Source of the DNA: Agmasoma carcini (nom. nud.)
Taxonomy: Eukaryota; Microsporidia; Thelohaniidae
Assembly: GCA_029232285.1 (NCBI GenBank)
Contig: JAOXFI010000032.1
Span: forward strand, 1-41,104
DNA: 41,104 nucleotides
Direction of reading: 5' to 3'
The notes under the pieces: generated by a model
What the model was told of the DNA's origin: nothing
The model's input: the letters and a program-made list of their open reading frames with translations, nothing else
The model's database searches: none
Position numbers and translations under genes: made by a program
Shown here: positions 18,588 through 28,225 of the stretch, in pieces
Numbering within the stretch: the first letter of the stretch is position 1
How the letters are laid out: each line of letters opens with the position of its first letter

Positions 18588-19613
18588 ATGATTGAATATA
18601 AAATTATAAAAGATTACAAATGTCCAACTTTTAAGTTTAGATCAGATTTTAAAATAATTGAAGAGCCTTTAAAAGAGTTTAAAAGAGATTGTTCAGATTC
18701 TGTAAAGCTAAATTCAAACCAAAGCCTAAATTGTAAATGGAGAGATGTTTATAGAGTTACATTAGATAATACAATACAAAATTATGACATTGGTGACTCT
18801 ATCGGTATTATCAGTCCTAACTCTGATGATGATGTTATAAAAATAATGAAATTATTACAATATGACAATAAACATATAAAAATATACAGAAATGATGAAT
18901 TAAACTATGAAGGTTCATTATTTGACTATATAAAATATGAATATGACATTAACAGTCTTCCTAAGAAGGCACATCTCTATAATTTATCTAAAAATGCACA
19001 TAAGGACATGATTTTCTTATTAGATAGTAAAAATTATTTTAATTTAAAAAATCACAATTTAATTGAAATTTTAGAGACTTTTAACTGTAGACCCACCTTA
19101 GAGGATTTTATTAAAAGTTCTGTTGGCATAAAACCTAGAAATTATACTCTTGTTAATAAAATTGGGTCAGAATTTGAAATTTTGGTTGGTTATTTTGATA
19201 AAGGCCATTTTTCTAATTTTGTAAAATTTAATAGAAAAGATTTTGTTAAAATTAAAATAAGAAAAAATTTAATTTATAATTTGAAAGATGTTAAAAAAAT
19301 GATTTGTTTTTGTACAGGAACTGGTATTGCGCCATTCATAAGTTTTTATAGAAATTCTGATATTGATTTAAGGCTAGTTTATGGATTCAGAGAGGATGAA
19401 GACGATTTATCATCTTTATTTAACATTAAAAATGTTATAAAGTGTAAAAGTTCAGAAGGAAAATATGTAAGTGATTATATTAACATTATAGAGGATGAAC
19501 ATGTCTTTATATGTGGTAATGTAAATATGCAGAAGAGTTTATTTGAGAAGATTAAAGTGTTAAGGCCTGATTTGATAGAAAAGAAGAGAATATTATTTGA
19601 TTGTTGGTCATGA
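18588..19613 (+). CDS. Flavodoxin-less diflavin reductase-like protein (FAD/NADPH half)
   Basis: The 341-aa chain matches the C-terminal half of diflavin reductases (Tah18/NDOR1, cytochrome P450 reductase, sulfite reductase alpha). The features in order are a connecting segment with YDIGDSIGIISPN (about residues 65-80, like the family's GD...V.P.N), the FAD-binding RNYTLVNK (RxYS/T motif), CFCTGTGIAPFISFYR (NADPH-binding GTGxAPF), LRLVYGFREDEDD (like FGCR..D), VFICGNVNMQ (YVCG...M) and a terminal DCWS where Trp stacks on FAD. The N-terminal FMN domain is absent and the upstream gene is not a flavodoxin. It may donate electrons in cytosolic Fe-S assembly (Tah18-Dre2) or to a separate flavodoxin. 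Family level is secure; the exact orthologue is not. Confidence 0.75.
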   Translation: MIEYKIIKDYKCPTFKFRSDFKIIEEPLKEFKRDCSDSVKLNSNQSLNCKWRDVYRVTLDNTIQNYDIGDSIGIISPNSDDDVIKIMKLLQYDNKHIKIYRNDELNYEGSLFDYIKYEYDINSLPKKAHLYNLSKNAHKDMIFLLDSKNYFNLKNHNLIEILETFNCRPTLEDFIKSSVGIKPRNYTLVNKIGSEFEILVGYFDKGHFSNFVKFNRKDFVKIKIRKNLIYNLKDVKKMICFCTGTGIAPFISFYRNSDIDLRLVYGFREDEDDLSSLFNIKNVIKCKSSEGKYVSDYINIIEDEHVFICGNVNMQKSLFEKIKVLRPDLIEKKRILFDCWS

Positions 19614-19630
19614 ATAAATATTGTTAGTTA

Positions 19631-19880
19631 TATGTGACTATATGTGACTATGTGTGACTATGTGTGACTACATGTGACTATGTGTGACTATGTGTGACTA
19701 CATGTGACTACATGTGACTACATGTGACTACATGTGACTATGTGTGACTACATGTGACTACATGTGACTACATGTGACTACATGTGACTACATGTGACTA
19801 TATGTGACTATATGTGACTATATGTGACTATATGTGATTATATGTGACTATATATGACTATGTGTGATTATGTGTGATTA
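19631..19880 (+). repeat. 25-copy 10-bp satellite, TATGTGACTA/CATGTGACTA/TGTGTGACTA
   Basis: Twenty-five perfectly phased decamers fill 19631-19880. Variation is almost confined to the first two bases (TA, TG or CA), with rare GATTA endings and a TATATGACTA near the end. Copies of the same type are clustered, so the array grew by local duplication. It starts 17 bp after the reductase-like stop codon. Confidence 0.95.
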
Positions 19881-20123
19881 TGATAGCGTGATTGGTTAGT
19901 TAGTTAGGTTAGTCATATAGGTTAGTTAGTCAGTAGAAATTATTTTTATATTTACTTGCTTATGTTAGTTTAGATGATAATGTCCTTATAAAAACATTAT
20001 CAAGCTTATTAACACATCAAATTAATGTTGGCGTGATGAAACGAGCTACTTATAAGAACATAAACAGTTCTTTTACACTCTTTTTTCATTATTTCTAATA
20101 TTTTATAAAATATTTTCATCCAA
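19881..20123. other. Spacer between decamer array and the Exo84-like gene
   Basis: A few TTAGTTAG words follow the array. AAAATATTTTCATCCAA precedes the next ATG. Nothing else recognised. Confidence 0.45.
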
Positions 20124-21332
20124 ATGGAAAACAGGGAACAAATCCTCAAGTTTAAAAACATAGATCTTGAAGAATATCTCAATAAAACACACGTAAACGC
20201 TGAGAAATTCGTAGTTGAGCAGCAAAAGCACAACCTTAAGAAGTTTAAGAACGAAATAAACGATCAACTCTACAAAACATTCCTTTCCAACAGTGATTCA
20301 ATCTTATCAATACTTGATACTTACCAAATATGTTATGATCTTTTAAATCAGCTAAAAATACCTAAAATTGAGAATGAAGAGACTGTTAACATTAACGAAA
20401 GCAGATGTAAACAGTTTAAAAAGAACATACAGATATTTATTGATGATATGTCAGTCTTTGTCACTCCTAACAGATATTTAATAGGAATTTATTATTTTAA
20501 TGATAAAAAGTTTGTTTGCCTTTTATCAAATGATTTATTGTTCATTGGTAAGAAGAAAGATAAGAAATATGAATTATTGCATTCTTTTAACAATAATATT
20601 GTTGATTTAAGTGTTGATAAAGAGCTTAAGGTGTCTGTTGATACAATAAACTTCACTTTCAATGGTCCTGATGATACAATTGATGATCTTGTTAATTCTC
20701 TAAATGAAACAATCTATAAATACAGGCCGAATGCTGATACATCTGAAGATGCAAGTATTGATTATGATTACATTAATTATTTAATAGAAATTGAAGACCT
20801 TGAGGGATTAAAAGAATTTTTAGCTAAAAATAATACAAAAATTGATTTAGAATCCTTTCAAATAAAAACTAAGAAAGATTTAAGTTTTGTTTTGTCTTTA
20901 TCAAAGGATTCAGAAAAGATTTTTGAAAATTTTTTGATTAAGATTTTTAATAAGGGCTTGGGTGAGGTAAATAGAATACAAACGTTCAAAGGCTTGTGTG
21001 ATGATGTGTTCAGCTTTCTACATGGCTTTATACGTGAAGCAGATGGGCTTTATGAAGAATTTAAGGTTAAAAGATTAAGTTTTGTATTATTAAATGAAAA
21101 ACTGATCAATATTGTTTTTGATTCTATGCTGGAGAGAATCTTTTGTAAGTTTTATAAAATTGATTTGACAGATGATAATATTGATATGGTTAAGGATAGA
21201 CTAAAGTTTGATAGCTTTGATTATACTTATATGATTAAATATTTGATAAATAGGAAGGAAGGGTATGCTAAGAAATGCATAGAGAAGGCTAAGAAAGAGA
21301 TAAAGGCTAAAATTGATAGCATTATTAAATAA
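20124..21332 (+). CDS. EXO84: Probable exocyst subunit Exo84
   Basis: Exo84 is part of the octameric exocyst that tethers secretory vesicles to the plasma membrane. The N-terminal segment LEEYLNKTHVNAEKF, the helices after it (about 30-75) and YKTFLSNSDSILSIL match the Vps51/Exo84/COG-type coiled-coil entry region (..L..~ny..Fi..s..I..L). Residues about 110-195 have a PH-like order of strands: RYLIGIYYF, KFVCLLSNDLLFIGKKK, YELLHSFNNNIVDLSVDK and TINFTFNGPDDTIDDLVNSL, the last ending in the typical PH helix. The rest is helical. The combination of coiled coil, PH domain and helical rod points to Exo84. At 402 aa it is reduced. The ATG at 20124 follows TTTTCATCCAA. Sequence identity to known Exo84 is low. 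Confidence 0.6.
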   Translation: MENREQILKFKNIDLEEYLNKTHVNAEKFVVEQQKHNLKKFKNEINDQLYKTFLSNSDSILSILDTYQICYDLLNQLKIPKIENEETVNINESRCKQFKKNIQIFIDDMSVFVTPNRYLIGIYYFNDKKFVCLLSNDLLFIGKKKDKKYELLHSFNNNIVDLSVDKELKVSVDTINFTFNGPDDTIDDLVNSLNETIYKYRPNADTSEDASIDYDYINYLIEIEDLEGLKEFLAKNNTKIDLESFQIKTKKDLSFVLSLSKDSEKIFENFLIKIFNKGLGEVNRIQTFKGLCDDVFSFLHGFIREADGLYEEFKVKRLSFVLLNEKLINIVFDSMLERIFCKFYKIDLTDDNIDMVKDRLKFDSFDYTYMIKYLINRKEGYAKKCIEKAKKEIKAKIDSIIK

Positions 21333-21833
21333 ATAGCTTTAAATGATGTTATATTATGCTAGAATGTATAATATTTATAATTGAATTACTAGAATCTTAA
21401 TTAAATATATAGGACGAAATATTTAAATTAATGGTTGCTTAAAGATAACTAAAATGTGATTTTTTTAAAGATTGTGGTTATGAACTAGAAAATCAGAGAA
21501 TTTTATAATGTTGAAATAAATTATATACTTTAAAAACAAGAAAAGTGATTCTTTAGATTGGAAATACAATTTATGATTTTTTTAATATAAAAAAATATTG
21601 ATCAACAGATTCATATCTTAAAATAAGTTAGTAAAGCTTTATAAGATATAAAATGTTCATTTATATATAAATATAAGAAAAACTGATATATTTATACAAT
21701 ATACTATTCAGGCAAAAGTAATATAGATTGGAAAACTCTCCACATATTTTCTACAATGAATCTCAAATATCATTCAACTTTTTAATCAAAATGGTATTAC
21801 ATAAATCAATGACCATTCACTTATCATGCTATC
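21333..21833. other. AT-rich spacer after the Exo84-like gene
   Basis: No gene, RNA or clear repeat seen. Confidence 0.45.
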
Positions 21834-22141
21834 TTATATGATGACAGTAATACTTAAAGACACTATATTTATTGTAGCTAGACTTAGTGCTATTACACAA
21901 AACCCTCCCTTATATTTTTGTGTTCTTGATTTGGGCTCGAAATTCCTGTCTATCAAACGTAAATTAGTTTCTTGAAGTTAACAAGATTGTCTGTAACCCC
22001 ACAGCCCTACTTTAACCCATGACATGTTAGCCTTTATTTCCAACTTTATCACGCTTAAGACTGGACTCTTTACAAAGCATCAAATATTCTATCCAAAATA
22101 ATACCCCTGTCCATGAACTCTTTGTCATAATAAACATCATT
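21834..22141 (-). pseudogene. Coding relic with a C-terminal membrane segment
   Basis: The minus strand reads NDVYYDKEFMDRGIILDRIF (22141 to about 22075), then breaks, and in another frame reads NLRLIDRNFEPKSRTQKYKG followed by GFCVIALSLATINIVSLS and ends at 21834. The second part looks like a basic stretch followed by one transmembrane helix. Stops and a frame difference separate the parts. No family is recognised. The composition differs from random AT-rich frames, but this is a weak case. Confidence 0.3.
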
Positions 22142-22384
22142 TAAAATTTACAAAATTGTCTAAGAATAAGATTAAACAATATATTAATAAAAATGAAGCT
22201 TTGAAAACATATGTATTTCTAAATAACAGTTATTATTATGAAAATTATACAAGGTTTATCTATCTAATCGCAAACTTTTCACATCAACCAGTAAATATAT
22301 ATTTTAATTTAATATACAAGAAATATTTGTAAATTAATTTAATATAAAATGTGATATTTTTATATTTAAAAACCAATAGAAGAT

Positions 22385-23620
22385 TTATTTAAACTTTGTC
22401 CAAATAATCGCAATAAACATAACCAATAATGCTATGGCAAATAATACAGACTTTGAATATTTCTTAACCTTCTCCTCACAAAGCAACCCATTCAATACGG
22501 TAAACCTCAGTTTATCACCATCAACACAAAGGGAAGTAATAGGCAAGGCAGATACACTAGTCTTATAAACAAAATTCATATCATTAAAGACATAAATACA
22601 TCCTCTGACATCAGAAAAGGCAAGATAACCATTATCATACGATAAATCAGTAATTTTAGAATATGTTTCTTCAAACAGAACACCAGAATCATTAATAAAG
22701 TACAACTTTGAATAAATATTCATGTTATCAGAGCTCTCATCCTCTTGCTCTTCTTCAATTACAGTATAAAGAGCTAACATATTATTTATAACAAGAAATT
22801 TCATTCCATTACCCTTAACCTCGTGTTTCTTAGAATTGAAAACAAAAGTCGAATTTCCATTCTCAAAAATAACTTTATGAATTTTGTTCTCATGAATAAA
22901 GAAATTATCCCAATCATTAGGAATATCATTCATTTTATCTTCTCTTAAGCAGAAAATTTCTTTACCCGAACTACATAAGCTGTATAAATACTCTTCCTGG
23001 TGTGAATCATCAGCTTCAACTATCTTCTTTGGTTCAAATGATATTGAATTTGTAGAAATATCTAAAATACCACAGAACGATCCATTATCAAGAACTGTTA
23101 ATAGGTTGTTGTCGACAATCCTAAATCTTTTAATAGGAACAGCTGTTTTGTGAATAAGTGTTATGTTGTTATCACAGTACTTAAGAACAAATAAATGCTC
23201 ATCACCAAGAGCTACAACATACTCTAACACACCAGGCTCTACCACATTCTCGTTGTCTTCTTCACTTTCATCACTAGAAATTTGTTTGTTTTCAGTTTTT
23301 TCTTCAGATTCTTCATCTACAGTGTCAACATCCTCAAGATTAAGGCCTGGGGTGAGAAAAGGAGAGTCTGTTGCGGTTTTAGAGTTTCCGTTGCTAATTT
23401 TATCTTCAACCTGCTTTATAACTATATTAAGTTTGCTATTTACGTCAACTTTATTAATTTTTTCTTCACAGCTGTAAAAACAAACATTTTTGTTATTTTT
23501 GTTTATGATGTATATGCCATTACCCTTACCATAGTTATTATCACCACCTCCACCGGCAGCAACAATAATGTCTTTGCTTGTTTTTAAAGTAAACAGTGGA
23601 AAACTAGCATCTCTTTCCAT
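22385..23620 (-). CDS. SEC12: Sec12/PREB, Sar1 guanine-nucleotide exchange factor
   Basis: Sec12 sits in the ER membrane and loads GTP on Sar1 to start COPII vesicle coats. The N terminus FPLFTLKTSKDIIVAAGGGG (residues 7-26) is the Sec12/PREB signature: the first propeller strand followed by the Gly-rich, ion-binding loop GGGGDNNYGKGNGI. The middle is a degenerate WD40 propeller with an acidic, Ser-rich insert (about 90-125). The C terminus has one hydrophobic helix SVLFAIALLVMFIAIIW (about 391-407), with the short basic tail TKFK, which gives the type II tail-anchored layout of Sec12. Length of 411 aa is close to yeast (471). The ATG at 23620 follows AAAATTTTTTACCCA. It works upstream of SEC18 in the same pathway. 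Confidence 0.88.
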   Translation of the reverse strand: MERDASFPLFTLKTSKDIIVAAGGGGDNNYGKGNGIYIINKNNKNVCFYSCEEKINKVDVNSKLNIVIKQVEDKISNGNSKTATDSPFLTPGLNLEDVDTVDEESEEKTENKQISSDESEEDNENVVEPGVLEYVVALGDEHLFVLKYCDNNITLIHKTAVPIKRFRIVDNNLLTVLDNGSFCGILDISTNSISFEPKKIVEADDSHQEEYLYSLCSSGKEIFCLREDKMNDIPNDWDNFFIHENKIHKVIFENGNSTFVFNSKKHEVKGNGMKFLVINNMLALYTVIEEEQEDESSDNMNIYSKLYFINDSGVLFEETYSKITDLSYDNGYLAFSDVRGCIYVFNDMNFVYKTSVSALPITSLCVDGDKLRFTVLNGLLCEEKVKKYSKSVLFAIALLVMFIAIIWTKFK

Positions 23621-24455
23621 TGGGTAAAAAATTTTAATTAAACAAACAAAAAATGCCTAAAGACTTGATTTAGTTCTAAATAAATGATTTATATATTAAG
23701 AAATAAATTTTATAGATTTTGAGTGTGTACAAGTAAGTTTTGGTTATGATAATTAATTAATGAATTTTAATTTTAGTTAGAGATTGTATGATTGTAGAAT
23801 ATATACAGGTTTTAGAAATATAAGATGTAGTAGTTGATGTATATAAATTTTATGATATTTAATTATTGATATTATACTAAATATTTGATATATTTTTAAT
23901 CAAAATCAGAAATATATTGAATTTAAGTGATTGAAGATTTTAGCGCTTATGATCAAATAAATGATGTATATATTATTTCTGATGTTATATTGTAGGTTTA
24001 TGACAATTCATATCAACTAATAGACTAGCTTGTCAGATTTTATATATTTTTTTATTTTTAGATTTTGACTAACTAATTATAAATATTTTTATTTAAGGAT
24101 AAACGTGATAAAAACCAATTAAATAAATTGGGCACTCGTAAAATCTTATTTTCAACACGAATAATAAATAAATATTATAATCATAAAATATTAATACATG
24201 ATCAATTATTTGATAAAATTTATTTGATTTTTTATGATATTGTGGGTGTGATGTGACAATGAGACATGGTGAATAAATAGATTAAAACTAAGTTCTTTAT
24301 TCCTTGTGTTATTGTTCTGTTAGTTCTTCTGCATTGTGGGTAATTTTTTAATATTCTTTAAATAAAGGACCCATATGATAATCCTTCAAACACTACAGGT
24401 TGAAGTTCTCTAGAGTTTCATGGTGGATTTGTGATACAATAATGTATTTTATAAA
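23621..24455. other. Spacer at the edge of the repeat-rich block
   Basis: AT-rich DNA upstream of SEC12 with no gene recognised on either strand. Confidence 0.45.
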
Positions 24456-24596
24456 TAATGTAGAACCATTCTTAATGGTATTGAAAAGAATATTTTATTA
24501 CTTGTTGCAGAGAAACCTTCGCTTCCTAAACTGATCATTTCTTATAACATAGTCAAATATACTAGAAATATTGATGAAGGGTATTTTGATGGCTAA
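24456..24596 (+). pseudogene. Short coding-like relic
   Basis: A 46-codon stretch without ATG reads GIEKNILLLVAEKPSLPKLI, then a run ending in NIDEGYFDG. Amino-acid content (P, G, E, D, V, A) is unlike random AT-rich frames, but length is small and no family is recognised. It may be a remnant of an element or gene. Confidence 0.2.
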
Positions 24597-24867
24597 AATA
24601 AAATTTTATATATTATAAAAATGTTATTCAGTTCGTGAAGGAAGTTTTTTAATGATCTGAAAACCCCCTTTCAAAATTGTAAAATATGTTAATTATTTGA
24701 TAAAAGATTTGAATTTTTTTTAATAAAAGTAAATCTAACAGGTTTGCTAGATAGAACAATATCGAATATTTATTCTTAGCTTAATGTAAGGAGTTTATAT
24801 TATTAAGAATTGAATATACTGTAATTATATATAAAATCGATAATTGTCATTGTCGTAACACAAAGAT

Positions 24868-25100
24868 AACTGGGTGTTTGTAAAGTGATGCTCCAAAAGG
24901 TAATTATCTATGTGTTGTCAGGAATACCAGCCCCGTGTCTTCCTAGTGGTGTTTGTCATCTGCGGTCTGTCGTCTTGCGCCATTCCTTCCATAGGGGGTA
25001 TCATCTTTAAATACCTTTCACGCTGTCTTAGGAGTATGATTAATTAAAGTAATGATCAGCCATAATTCAATATATCTCACTCTGGTTAACAAAAGTTGTT
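24868..25100 (+). repeat. Left arm of a long inverted repeat
   Basis: This arm pairs with 27850-28082. Shared words include CCTAGTGGTGTTTGTCATCT, GTCTGTCGTC, TCACGCTGTCTTA and ATGATTAATTAAAGT, and further out GTGTTTGTAAAGTG against GTATTTGTGAAGTG. The centre is clearly less AT-rich than its surroundings. Arms match at roughly four of five bases by eye over about 230 bp. Confidence 0.85.
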
Positions 25101-25726
25101 TATAACATAAAAGAAACGGTAATAGATGAATATCAATATGATAATATATCAATTTTAATGTTGTTGGAAAATCATCAAGGCTCCCAAAATATATAGTACA
25201 TAAAAATCTGTTTTTCATTTATAATTTTATTATTTAAAATTACACAACCTTTTTCTAATCAGATATAGAAAATACCAACGAACCATATAAAATAACTATA
25301 TATAAACATAAAATATGTTTAATTAAGACAATATTCGAAGAAATTAAAATATAAAGGAAGTTGAATTCAAGTATTAGGTGCTTTACGAATATTAAAATAG
25401 TCAAAATCTACAATAAAGAGGATAGATTAGCAAAGACTTAGACAGGCAAGGCTGTTAATGAAAAATTGGAGGTAGAGATTGGGCAAGTAAATAAGGGTTT
25501 TTTAGAATAGATATTCTTATGATTTTAGATTATATAAAAACAATGTTTTATATTAATTAAATGTTAATATATCAGTCAACCCATTGGAAAAAATTATATA
25601 TCTTAAAGATCACGTTAAATCTTGTATCAAAGCACCAGTGATAAAAAATAATAAACATGGTTATGCTGAAAAATACAATATTTATAACTGACTCAGGTTT
25701 TATATTATATTTAAGAAGAACACTTA

Positions 25727-26612
25727 GTAGGTCAAAAGAGGACTTGATAATATCAGTAATTTTTGTACACCATGTGGTACTAACATAAGCCTTATATTTT
25801 CAAGAAGTGGTGTTGCCTTTGCCAAAACTATTTGTGGTCGAGTAAATTCACAATGCTTTATTGACTTCAATAGGATGGGCTTATAAATACTTGCAAAAAA
25901 GAAATATTTGATAATTCTATTTTTTTATATAATGTGCATTTATATCATTAATTTGTAATTAAATGTTTTTTTGATCAAGTCATACAAGTTATATCTTGTT
26001 TCCATACAATTTCATGTTAAATAATGTTGATTTTCTCTCTTAACTATCGTTATATGATATTATCAAGTGTATATAACGATTATTTGATAATCTATTTAAT
26101 CAGTTAACAGTAATGAATTCAGAAAATTATTATAGGCAAATATATGGTAATGTATAAGGGCTATAGAGAAATATTTTAATTATATTTATTCAATATATTA
26201 CTTTTGGGGTGTTTCACCTAAAAAAAATATTATATATGTACCATAGACAAGACAGTAACGCATATATTTACTACCTATGATTCAAATGGTATGTTTCGAA
26301 GGTATCATTATTCATTCAGATGAACGAATTATATGCAAAGATACTTCTCAACTGGGTTTAATACATGATACTGTGAATCATGGTATCAATTTTATTAATC
26401 CTATAACATTTGTCTATACGCAAAATTTTGAATCGCTTTGGTCAAAGGTTAAAGTACAAATTAAAAAAGAAAGGTATGCTATCTATAAAATATTGTTAAT
26501 TTTTAGTGGTCCCGAAAAGATGTTTTAATCATAACATAAGTGAATTAGATAATAATATCTTGAATTTCTGGTATAATATATCAGATAAGCTTGTTAAAGG
26601 TCGATTTCTATA
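25727..26612 (+). pseudogene. Merlin/ISXO2-like transposase relic A
   Basis: An N-terminal zinc-ribbon-like part reads LDNISNFCTPCGTNISLIF and then AKTICGRVNSQC (25745-25890), matching the C..C...C....C ribbon of IS1595/Merlin transposases. The catalytic C-terminal part is at 26277-26528: IIIHSDERI followed by HDTVNHGINFINP and YTQNFESLWSKVKVQIK, the family's YSDEW...H.TVNHS..FV(D/N)P...HTQ.IE..W...K blocks. After a frame change, NHNISELDNNILNFWYN near 26550-26595 resembles the C-terminal YL.EF.W helix. Stops between the parts show that it is dead. Confidence 0.8.
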
Positions 26613-26824
26613 ATTAGAAGTGGGTCAGAGCGATTATCAAATCAAATCGTGATCCAATGAATTATTAAAAAAAATTTCCCCCGATTTCCTGGTTTTTTAG
26701 ACATATTTACAAAACTTGTAAAATTATATAACGATATACATAATATAAAAGTAAAATATTAGATCACAACCAAATTTTAATTTATTTTTATAATATCGAA
26801 AAAATTTTAAAGATCACTTCACAT

Positions 26825-27300
26825 AACGTTATCTCTTAGCATAATTTCTGCCAAGAAGATTCCTACTTTAGCAAATTGCTACCCTTTTCTCTCTTTAATT
26901 CGTACCTTGACTTTGGCCCAATAAGACTCAATATTTTGAGTATGAACTAAAATCTCAAGATCAACAAAATTCATAGTGTGATTAATTGTTCCATATGCCA
27001 ACTAAAGGCTAGTACATTTCCAAGTTAATATCTTTATTCATCAGAATAGATTATTGAACCTCGGCGACATACTCTGTGGATAATTAACAATAGATTAGAT
27101 GCGCTTCTAGCATACACATACACCATGTATACTTTTGAAGACCTTGATGAAACATCAGCAATACAAAAAACCAAAATATCGTATTTTAATATCTTCTATA
27201 CCCCCTTCTGATTGATTTTTTGTTTCATCAATTTGGAATATAATATTTTGACCTCCAATTCTAAAGAGTTAAATTCAAAATAATTTGTGGCTAAATTATT
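26825..27300 (-). pseudogene. Merlin/ISXO2-like transposase relic B
   Basis: The minus strand reads IGGQNIIFQIDETK (about 27250, the GGPG..VEIDESKF block with the first Asp), RGSIIYSDE followed by a stop (about 27040), then TINHTMNFVDLEILVHTQNI and ESYWAKVKVRIKERK (26985-26880). All three DDE-type blocks are in the right order, but stops break the frame. It faces relic A tail to tail with about 200 bp between them. Confidence 0.8.
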
Positions 27301-27849
27301 AATAAATAAACGGCTTAAGAATTTGTTATATCATTAAATTATAAATTTATAATTTTCAGCGTGTCACTCAAAATAATCTTACAAATACAAAAGAAACTGC
27401 TTTCTCGAACTGAAAAATATTTTTTGTAACAAAGGAATGTTATATTCATGCATCTAATACTCTTTCATCAATGTTTCGTGTATATTTAACAATATTTAAA
27501 TTGAAAAGCAATCAGAATATCGACGACGTCTTTTGAAAACACCAATTCCGTTTAATAATTATATTAGCTGGTCTATATCATCCAAAAATGGATAAATAAT
27601 ATTTTTTTAAAATAATTACTCATATTAATACAAATTATTATACTTTTATTATTATAAATATTTTTTTGATAAAAACATATAAAATATTTTTACGGTTCAC
27701 CAGAAATCAATTCTTTTAGAGAATTTGGTTTTTTTTCTCGGGTGTATTATAAAATTTATTGACACTCTTTTATCTATATATTTTATGCTTTCATTAACCA
27801 AAGTTGGTTCCTTTATGTATCCAATAACAATCAAAATTCTTATTTATTA
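27301..27849. other. Inner part of the inverted-repeat block, upstream of relic B
   Basis: This should hold the N-terminal part of relic B, but I see no clear zinc ribbon. A minus-strand frame near 27820-27690 reads EPTLVNESIKYIDKR and continues to an early stop. Nothing firm. Confidence 0.3.
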
Positions 27850-28082
27850 TCTCTGTTGTGAACCAGAATGAAATGTATTAAATTATTGGCTTATCATCAC
27901 TTTAATTAATCATAATCTCTAAGACAGCGTGAAAACTGTTTAAGGATGATACTCCTACAGAAGAATGATGTATGACGACAGACAGCAGATGACAAACACC
28001 ACTAGGAAAATACGGTATTGGAACTCATGACAACATATAAAAAATTCCTTAAATGCAAACACTTCACAAATACCCGTTTATT
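27850..28082 (-). repeat. Right arm of the long inverted repeat
   Basis: This is the reverse complement of 24868-25100, with words AAGACAGCGTGA, GACGACAGACAGCAGATGAC and AAACACCACTAGG. It ends about 140 bp before the DOA1 stop codon. Confidence 0.85.
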
Positions 28083-28225
28083 TTATATAAGATAATCTCC
28101 ATTATATTAAATTCATTTTTTTAATATTTAAACGAATATACAAATAAGTTATATTTATAACCCTGATAAAGGCGTGATAATTTTTTATTTCATCATGAAC
28201 TAAATAAAAATAAAGCTTTAAAATT

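Larger units (their letters stand above)
24868..28082. mobile_element. 3.2-kb inverted-repeat-bounded block carrying Merlin/IS1595 relics
   Basis: The two arms enclose two transposase relics in opposite, tail-to-tail orientation (plus at 25727-26612, minus at 26825-27300). It could be a single Merlin-type element with long terminal repeats into which a second copy fell, or two copies joined head-out as an inverted duplication. Merlin elements usually make 8-9 bp target duplications; I could not identify one. Confidence 0.55.

Noticed and set aside
19631..19880. CRISPR array
   Set aside because: Units are 10 bp and contiguous with no spacers, in a eukaryotic-type genome.
25018..25218. 66-codon minus-strand frame in the left inverted-repeat arm
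   Set aside because: There is no start signal, and the frame is not kept in the matching right arm as far as I can read.
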